A stretch of 17,788 bases of DNA from DATFWK01 sp035259345 (GTDB lineage Bacteria; Actinomycetota; Thermoleophilia; Miltoncostaeales; Miltoncostaeaceae). Of the stretch, positions 7,745-12,877 are shown piece by piece. Both the position numbers and the translations under genes were made by a program. Location: NCBI GenBank assembly GCA_035259345.1, contig DATFWK010000014.1, positions 1 through 17,788 of the forward strand, given 5' to 3'. The notes beneath the pieces are model-generated. The model was given only the letters and a program-made list of their open reading frames with translations, made no database searches and was not told the DNA's origin. How positions within the stretch are numbered: position 1 is the first letter of the stretch; every line of letters starts with the position of its first letter.

Positions 7745-8388
7745 GCTCGATCCGTCCCCGCATGCATCCCGACCTCATCGCCGACGATCCCGGCGCCTGG
7801 TCGATCGTCTCGTTCGCGCGCGAGTCCCAGGGAGCGCAGCTGATCGGCCGCGCCGGCCGCCGGCGCCAGACCCCCGGCGCCCTGCTCTCCACGCTGGCCC
7901 CGACCGAGATCGGCCGTCCGCTGCCAGGGCTCGACCCATCGCTGGGCGTCGCGGGCGCGGGCCCGATCCGGTTGATCGGCCTGAACCGCGAGGGGGCGCG
8001 GCGCCTGTGGTTCGAGGACGGCGGGCGGGCCCTTCGGGGCGTGGCCCCGCGCGTGGTGCGCCGCTGGAGCGTGCCGGATCTCGCCCCCGGCCCGCACGAC
8101 TACCCGGACCAGGATCCCGCCGAGGCGCTGCCCCAGCCGGCCGCGCCGGCCGCGCTCGCCCAGCCGGTCGAGGGCGAGGTCGTCGCCCCCGGCGGCCGTC
8201 TCGTCGCGGCCGCGACCAAGAGCGGGCGGCTGTTCGGCGTCGCGTTCCTGCGGCTCCCGGAGCGTGCGGTCGTGCGGTTCGTCGCCGGGGCCGCCGCGGC
8301 GGCCTGGACCGAGGACGGCAGGCTCCTGGCCTTCGGGGGCGACTGGGGGGTGATGCTGGCCGAGCCGGCGCCGGCCGCGGTCAGCTGA
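7741..8388 (+). CDS. Uncharacterised protein sharing a C-terminal blade with its neighbour (second of pair)
   Basis: This is a 215-residue soluble protein of unknown function. The N-terminal half (about 1-105) has no motif I can name. The middle is an acidic and proline/alanine-rich linker (DYPDQDPAEALPQPAAPAAL). The C-terminal 75 residues are strand-rich: GRLVAAATKSGRLFGVAFL, then AAWTEDGRLLAFGGDWGVML. The W202-G203 motif sits 13 residues from the end and matches the end of the preceding protein (GGEWGMIAL) closely. ATG 7741 overlaps the previous stop (ATGA), pointing to coupled synthesis and perhaps a complex. The gene ends within the palindrome TCAGCTGA shared with the convergent membrane-protein gene. 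Confidence 0.82.
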   Translation: MSSIRPRMHPDLIADDPGAWSIVSFARESQGAQLIGRAGRRRQTPGALLSTLAPTEIGRPLPGLDPSLGVAGAGPIRLIGLNREGARRLWFEDGGRALRGVAPRVVRRWSVPDLAPGPHDYPDQDPAEALPQPAAPAALAQPVEGEVVAPGGRLVAAATKSGRLFGVAFLRLPERAVVRFVAGAAAAAWTEDGRLLAFGGDWGVMLAEPAPAAVS

Positions 8389-8755
8389 GGCCGATCCCGC
8401 TCTCGATCAGGGCGACGCAGAACCAGAGCGCGACCACCGCGACGGACGTCGGGAGCACGTACCCGACGGTCAGGTCGCTGTGGGACCGGGCGCGGATCGT
8501 CCGCCCCAGCCGGTAGACGGCGGCGCAGGTGACGATGGCGGCGAAGAGGGCCGCGTAGACGAGGCCGGTCGGGGCCGGGTCCGCGTGGAAGACCCGCGTG
8601 GCGACCCACCCGGTGAGCAGCACGAGGCCGCCGAGCGAGACGCAGGGGCCCACGATGGGCTTGGTCATGCTGGCCGTGAGCGCGACGATCGCCAGCACGC
8701 CCACGATGAGTCCGGCGGGCTGGAGGTCCCTGAGGATGGAGAAGAAGTCGTCCAT
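8381..8755 (-). CDS. Small four-helix integral membrane protein, unknown function
   Basis: The 124-residue protein has four hydrophobic segments at roughly 13-31, 34-56, 61-82 and 96-122. They are joined by a short KP turn, a DPAPTG loop and a basic RLGRTIRARSHSD loop, which by the positive-inside rule should be cytoplasmic. That places both termini in the cytoplasm, with the acidic MDDFFSILRDL start there too. No family is recognised. ATG 8755 is chosen because GGAG lies 6 bases upstream (minus strand, 8765-8762) and the longer frame adds an unlikely arginine-rich leader. It converges with the upstream plus-strand gene by an 8-base overlap and is divergent from dnaE across 200 bases. Confidence 0.75.
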   Translation of the reverse strand: MDDFFSILRDLQPAGLIVGVLAIVALTASMTKPIVGPCVSLGGLVLLTGWVATRVFHADPAPTGLVYAALFAAIVTCAAVYRLGRTIRARSHSDLTVGYVLPTSVAVVALWFCVALIESGIGLS

Positions 8756-8955
8756 GCTTCGCTCCGAAGGGGTCGCGCGGCGGCCCGCCCCGCGGCGGTG
8801 CCATCCTGGGTATCGGCAGGCGCGGCCCGGAACCTGAGTCCCGGAGAGCGCCATCGTCCGGCCACCAGGGATGGGGGACTCGGCGAGCGGAAGGCCCCGC
8901 ATCTAGCGTATGTCGGCCCTTGCTGGCGTCCGGGCGGAGGAACTACGCTGGCGTC
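8756..8955. other. Divergent intergenic region between membrane-protein gene and dnaE
   Basis: I find no gene in these 200 bases. The right end holds the dnaE promoter. A 7-base inverted repeat GAGTCCC (8836-8842) / GGGACTC (8875-8881) with a 32-base loop is present, but repeats of this size are expected by chance in such a region. No convincing promoter for the minus-strand gene was found. Confidence 0.5.
8920..8949 (+). promoter_or_regulatory. dnaE promoter, probably leaderless
   Basis: TTGCTG (8920-8925) and TACGCT (8944-8949) are separated by 18 bases. Only 6 bases lie between the -10 box and GTG 8956, so transcription should begin at or next to the start codon. GGAGGA at 8936-8941 is 14 bases from the GTG and overlaps the promoter, so it is unlikely to serve as ribosome binding site. 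Confidence 0.55.
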
Positions 8956-11900
8956 GTGCCCGCCCCGCAGTTCGCGCACCTCCACGTCCACTCCGACTAC
9001 TCGATCCTCGACGGGGCGTGCAAGATCCCCCGCCTGCTCGACCGGGTCGAGGAGCTGGGACAGCCGGCCGTCGCGCTGACCGACCACGGCGTGATGAGCG
9101 GGGCGGTCGAGCTCTACCGGGAGGCGCGCAAGCGGGGGATCGTCCCGATCGTCGGGCTCGAGGCCTACGTCGTCCCGGACCACCGCCAGCGCCCGGCCCG
9201 CGAGAGCCGCGCTCACCTGACGCTGCTCGCGGCGAGCACGACCGGCTACAACAACCTGATCAGGCTCTGCTCGGCCGGCTACCTCGAGGGCTACCACCGC
9301 AAGCCGCGCATCGACCACGAGCTGATGGCCCGCCACGCCGACGGCATCGTCGTGCTGTCCGGGTGCCTGTCCGGGACGATCTGCTCCCACCTCGAGCGGG
9401 ACGACCTCGGGGCCGCGCGCGAGGAGCTCGACCGGCTCTGCCAGATCTTCGGGCCCGAGGACGTGTACCTGGAGCTGCAGGACTCGGGCATCGAGCTCCA
9501 GCGCCGGGTCAACGGCCACCTCGTGCGCCTGGCCGGGGAAACCGGTCGGACGCTGGTCGCGACCGGCGACGTCCACTACGTGTGCCACGACGACGCCGAC
9601 GCGCACGAGGCGCTGCTCGCGATCCAGACCCGCGACCTGCTGTCGAACCCAAACCGCTTCCGGTTCGACACGAAGGAGTTCTTCCTCAAGTCCGGCGAGG
9701 AGATGCTCCGCTCGCTCCCTGAGCACCCGGAGGCCCTGGCGGCCAGCATCGAGATCGCCGGGCGCTGCGGCGAGCTCGAGCTCCCGCTCGGCGACCCGCG
9801 CCTGCCGCGCTTCCCGGTGCCCGGCGGCGAGGCCCCCGGCCCCTACCTGGAGCGCCTCTGCCGGGAGGGGCTCGCACGCCGCTACGGCGACAGCCCGCCG
9901 CCCGAGGCCGAGGATCGCCTTCGGTTCGAGCTGGACACGATCGAGGAGATGGGCTTCTCGAGCTACTTCCTGATCGTCTGGGACTACGTGCGCTGGGCGC
10001 GCGAGCACGGCATCTCCGTCGGCCCGGGCCGCGGGTCGGCGGCCGGGTCGCTGGTGGCCTTCGCGCTCACGGTCACGGACCTCGACCCGCTCGAGCACGG
10101 CCTGCTCTTCGAGCGCTTCCTGAACCCCGGCAGGCGGAGCCTCCCCGACATCGACACGGACTTCTCGGTGCGCGGGCGCGACGCGGTGGTGCGCTACGTG
10201 ACCGAGAAGTACGGCGAGGCGGCCGTGGCGCGCATCGGCACCTTCGGCAAGCTCCTCGCCCGCGCGGTGGTGCGCGACGCCGGCCGCGTGCTGGGGCACA
10301 GCTACGGCGCCGTCGACCGCATCGCCAAGCTCGTCCCCGAGCGGCCCATCGGGATCCGCCTGGAGGACGCCCTGAAACCGGGAACCGAGCTCGCGGGGGC
10401 CTACGAGGCCGACGAGATCGCCCGGGAGATCATCGACACGGCCCGCCCGCTCGAGGGGCTGGTGCGCAACGAGGGCGTGCACGCGGCCGGCGTGGTGATC
10501 GCCCCCGGCGCCGTGACGGACTTCCTGCCCGTGCGCGTGGACGACGAGGGCGACGTGGTCACCCAGCTGCCGGACCACGACGTCGAGAGCCTCGGCCTGC
10601 TCAAGATGGACTTCCTCGGCCTTCGGAACCTCGATGTGATCGAGGACTGCGTGCGGCTGGTCGCGGACGGCGCCGGCGAGCGCATCGACATCGAGGGCGT
10701 GCCGCTCGACGACCCGTCCACCTACCGGATGCTCGCCCGCGGCGACGGGCTCGGGGTCTTCCAGTTCGAGTCGAGCGGCATGCGCGAGGCCCTCCGCGAC
10801 GTCGGGCCCACGGAGTTCGCCGACCTCATCGCGCTCGTCGCGCTCTACCGGCCCGGGCCGATGGCGTTCATCTCGACCTATGCCCGCAACAAGCGCTCGC
10901 CGGCGTCCGTCTCGTTCGACGACCCCCGTCTGGAGCCGATCATCGGCCCGACCTACGCGGTGGCCGTCTACCAGGAGCAGCTCATGGCGATCGCCCGGGA
11001 GATCGCCGGGTTCTCGCCCTCGCGCGCGGACGACCTGCGCAAGGCCGTCTCCAAGAAGGACAAGGTGCTCATGGCCTCGCTCGAGGCCGAGTTCGTGAGC
11101 GGCTGCCTGGCGACCGGCACCCGGCCGGAGCTCGCGGCGCGCCTGTGGAGCCTCTGCGAGGCGGCCGGCGACTACTCGTTCAACAAGAGCCACGCCGCCT
11201 GCTACGCCCTGCTCGCCTACCGGACGGCGTACCTCAAGGCCAACTGGCCGGCCCACTACATGGCCGCGCTCCTGTCCTCGGTGATGGACACCAAGGACCG
11301 CGTGCCGTTCTACGTGGCGGCCTGCGCCGAGATGGGCATCGCGGCGCTGCCCCCGGACGTCAACGAGAGCGGCGCGGACTTCGCGGTCACCGGCGAGCAC
11401 GAGATCCGCTTCGGGCTCTCGGCCGTCAAGGGGGTCGGCGACAACGCCGTCGCCGCCATCCTCGCGGCCCGCGCCGAGGACGGCCCGTTCGCCTCGATCT
11501 GGGACTTCTGCCGGCGCGTGGACCAGGCCCAGGTCAACAAGCGCGCCCTCGAGAGCCTCATCCGCGGCGGCGCCCTCGACTCGACCGGCGCGAGCCGGCT
11601 CGGGATGCTCGAGGTGCTCGCCCAGGCCATCGGGCAGGCCGCGCGGCGGCGGAGCGACGAGGCGGCCGGGCAGGAGTCGCTGTTCGGCCTGATCCCGGAC
11701 GGCGCCCAGATCGACGTCGACCCGCCGGTCACCGGCGCGGAGATGCCGCGCGACGAGCTCCTGGCGGGGGAGAAGGAGGCGCTCGGCCTCTACGTCTCGA
11801 GCCACCCGCTGCGCGACTGCCGCCGCCAGCTGGCGCGGATGACCACCTGCGGCCTGGGCTCCATGGCGGACCGCGGCGACGGCGAGGTGGTGACGATCGG

Positions 11901-12378
11901 CGGCATCGTCGGCGCGATCAAGCCGGTGACGACAAGGCGGGGCGAGCAGATGCTCTTCGTCCGCCTCGACGACCTCGAGGGCCAGGTCGATCTGGTGGTC
12001 GTCCCGACGGTGCTGCCCGAGGTGCGCGACCACCTGTTCGTGGACGCGCTGGTCGTGGTCCAGGGGCGGGTGGACCAGAAGTCCGAGGGGGAGACGAAGG
12101 TGGTCGTGCGCGACGTCCGCCGGTTCACCCCGGACCCCACGGCGGAGGAGGAGCGCCTGCTCGTGCGGGTCGACGCGGCGAAGGTCGCGGCCGAGCACCT
12201 CGGACGCCTCAAGCAGCTCCTCGCCGACCACCGCGGCGAGGCGCCGGTGATCCTCGAGATGCGCACGTCCGAGGGCCCCGTGCGCCTGCGGTTCGGCGCC
12301 GAGTTCCGGGTGGACCCGGGCGACTCGAGCCTGGTCGCGAGCCTCAAGACGCTCTTCGGCGAGCGCGCCGTCGCCTGA
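8956..12378 (+). CDS. dnaE: DNA polymerase III alpha subunit
   Basis: This is the catalytic subunit of the replicative polymerase, 1140 residues, normal for DnaE1. The N-terminal PHP domain keeps all nine metal-binding positions known from Mycobacterium DnaE1: H10, H12, D19, H44, E69, H87, C137, D205 and H207. It is therefore probably an active 3'-5' proofreading nuclease. The polymerase active site aspartates are D398 and D400 in LPDIDTDF and D552 in LLKMDFLGLRNL. The thumb and fingers follow, with VYQEQLMAIAREIAGFS and SFNKSHAACYALLAYRTAYLK. A helix-hairpin-helix region is near AVKGVGDNAVAAI, and an OB fold begins at about residue 975 (VVTIGGIVGAIKPVTTRRG). GTG 8956 is preferred over in-frame TTG 8920 because homologues start just before FAHLHVHSDYS and TTG 8920 falls in the promoter. 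Confidence 0.98.
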   Translation: MPAPQFAHLHVHSDYSILDGACKIPRLLDRVEELGQPAVALTDHGVMSGAVELYREARKRGIVPIVGLEAYVVPDHRQRPARESRAHLTLLAASTTGYNNLIRLCSAGYLEGYHRKPRIDHELMARHADGIVVLSGCLSGTICSHLERDDLGAAREELDRLCQIFGPEDVYLELQDSGIELQRRVNGHLVRLAGETGRTLVATGDVHYVCHDDADAHEALLAIQTRDLLSNPNRFRFDTKEFFLKSGEEMLRSLPEHPEALAASIEIAGRCGELELPLGDPRLPRFPVPGGEAPGPYLERLCREGLARRYGDSPPPEAEDRLRFELDTIEEMGFSSYFLIVWDYVRWAREHGISVGPGRGSAAGSLVAFALTVTDLDPLEHGLLFERFLNPGRRSLPDIDTDFSVRGRDAVVRYVTEKYGEAAVARIGTFGKLLARAVVRDAGRVLGHSYGAVDRIAKLVPERPIGIRLEDALKPGTELAGAYEADEIAREIIDTARPLEGLVRNEGVHAAGVVIAPGAVTDFLPVRVDDEGDVVTQLPDHDVESLGLLKMDFLGLRNLDVIEDCVRLVADGAGERIDIEGVPLDDPSTYRMLARGDGLGVFQFESSGMREALRDVGPTEFADLIALVALYRPGPMAFISTYARNKRSPASVSFDDPRLEPIIGPTYAVAVYQEQLMAIAREIAGFSPSRADDLRKAVSKKDKVLMASLEAEFVSGCLATGTRPELAARLWSLCEAAGDYSFNKSHAACYALLAYRTAYLKANWPAHYMAALLSSVMDTKDRVPFYVAACAEMGIAALPPDVNESGADFAVTGEHEIRFGLSAVKGVGDNAVAAILAARAEDGPFASIWDFCRRVDQAQVNKRALESLIRGGALDSTGASRLGMLEVLAQAIGQAARRRSDEAAGQESLFGLIPDGAQIDVDPPVTGAEMPRDELLAGEKEALGLYVSSHPLRDCRRQLARMTTCGLGSMADRGDGEVVTIGGIVGAIKPVTTRRGEQMLFVRLDDLEGQVDLVVVPTVLPEVRDHLFVDALVVVQGRVDQKSEGETKVVVRDVRRFTPDPTAEEERLLVRVDAAKVAAEHLGRLKQLLADHRGEAPVILEMRTSEGPVRLRFGAEFRVDPGDSSLVASLKTLFGERAVA

Positions 12379-12400
12379 TGCCGGGCGGGCGTGGGACGGG

Positions 12401-12431
12401 TTGGACGGGGGGCACGGCGCTTCCCTAACAT
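12401..12431 (+). promoter_or_regulatory. Promoter of the cysteine-rich gene, probably leaderless
   Basis: TTGGAC (12401-12406) and TAACAT (12426-12431) have a 19-base spacer, a little long. Seven bases separate the -10 box from ATG 12439, and no Shine-Dalgarno sequence is present. This fits a leaderless transcript. Confidence 0.5.
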
Positions 12432-12438
12432 CCGCGCG

Positions 12439-12828
12439 ATGCCCTCCTCGACCAGGACCTCCGCCGAGGCCGCGGCGTGCCGCCGCTGCGCCGTCTGGTG
12501 CGACAAGGTCGTCTACCCGAGCGGCTGCGTGGAGTCCGGCTGCCCGAACCTCTATTCCTACGAGGACCAGGGGCGGACGTTCGTCGGCTGCCTCGAGCGG
12601 GTGTTCCGGGTCGAGATCGACCTCGGCGCCATCATGCGGGCCGAGGCGCGCCGGCCGGGCTTCGGCGCCCTGCGGGCCATGCGCGAGCCGCTCAGGATCT
12701 GCAGGGTGGACGTGGAGCCGGCGTTCGAGCACCGCGCCTGCGGGGCCTGCGTCAACCCGGACTTCCTGCTCTCGGGCACGCGCCACCCGCTGCGGGTGAG
12801 CGCGGCCCGGCCCGGCTCCGCCGCGTAG
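12439..12828 (+). CDS. Cysteine-rich protein of unknown function, probable metal-binding
   Basis: The 129-residue protein has nine cysteines, at 14, 17, 21, 30, 35, 51, 88, 101 and 104. They group as C-x2-C-x3-C, C-x4-C, a lone cysteine in FVGCLERVF, one in LRICRVD, and C-x2-C near the end (RACGACVNPDFLL). H98 and H116 could add ligands. Between the clusters lies a helix-like basic stretch (IMRAEARRPGFGALRAMR). The pattern suggests zinc or iron-sulfur binding, with order and spacing that match no family I can name. It is not a ferredoxin, since there is no CxxCxxCxxxC followed by proline. ATG 12439 is supported by the -10 box immediately upstream. The gene stands alone between dnaE and an AceE-like gene, with its own promoter and a GC-rich hairpin after the stop. 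Confidence 0.82.
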   Translation: MPSSTRTSAEAAACRRCAVWCDKVVYPSGCVESGCPNLYSYEDQGRTFVGCLERVFRVEIDLGAIMRAEARRPGFGALRAMREPLRICRVDVEPAFEHRACGACVNPDFLLSGTRHPLRVSAARPGSAA

Positions 12829-12836
12829 GCGCCGGA

Positions 12837-12854
12837 GCCCCCGCGGCCGGGGGC
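12837..12854 (+). terminator. GC-rich hairpin after the cysteine-rich gene
   Basis: GCCCCCG (12837-12843) and CGGGGGC (12848-12854) form a perfect 7-base-pair stem of G-C pairs with a 4-base loop CGGC. It begins 8 bases after the TAG stop (12826-12828). There is no T tract, so it would be a tract-less terminator of the kind proposed for high-GC bacteria. It also occupies the place where the -35 box of the next promoter would be. Confidence 0.5.
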
Positions 12855-12862
12855 GGCGGGGC

Positions 12863-12868
12863 TACACT
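12863..12868 (+). promoter_or_regulatory. -10 box of the AceE-like gene, probably leaderless
   Basis: TACACT lies 9 bases before GTG 12878. No -35 match is seen at the expected distance, where the GC hairpin 12837-12854 sits. No Shine-Dalgarno sequence precedes the GTG. Confidence 0.5.
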
Positions 12869-12877
12869 CGGCTGGCG

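Noticed and set aside
8836..8881. Inverted repeat GAGTCCC / GGGACTC with a 32-base loop as an operator upstream of dnaE
   Set aside because: A 7-base inverted repeat with a long loop is expected about once by chance in a 200-base region, and it shows no link to a promoter element.
8920..8955. TTG 8920 as the dnaE start (12 extra residues)
   Set aside because: The TTG is part of the putative -35 box, the extra residues are not like DnaE, and GTG 8956 sits at the expected distance from the PHP motif and the -10 box.
12365..12420. Inverted repeat GCGCCGT / ACGGCGC around the dnaE stop as a terminator
   Set aside because: The 42-base loop is far too long for an intrinsic terminator and the left arm is inside the dnaE coding region.
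8665..12786. A 1373-codon open frame on the minus strand covering all of dnaE
   Set aside because: It is antisense to an unmistakable DnaE and its translation is a repetitive mix of R, A, H, D, L, V and G with no domain. In very GC-rich DNA, third-position bias keeps the antisense frame free of stops.
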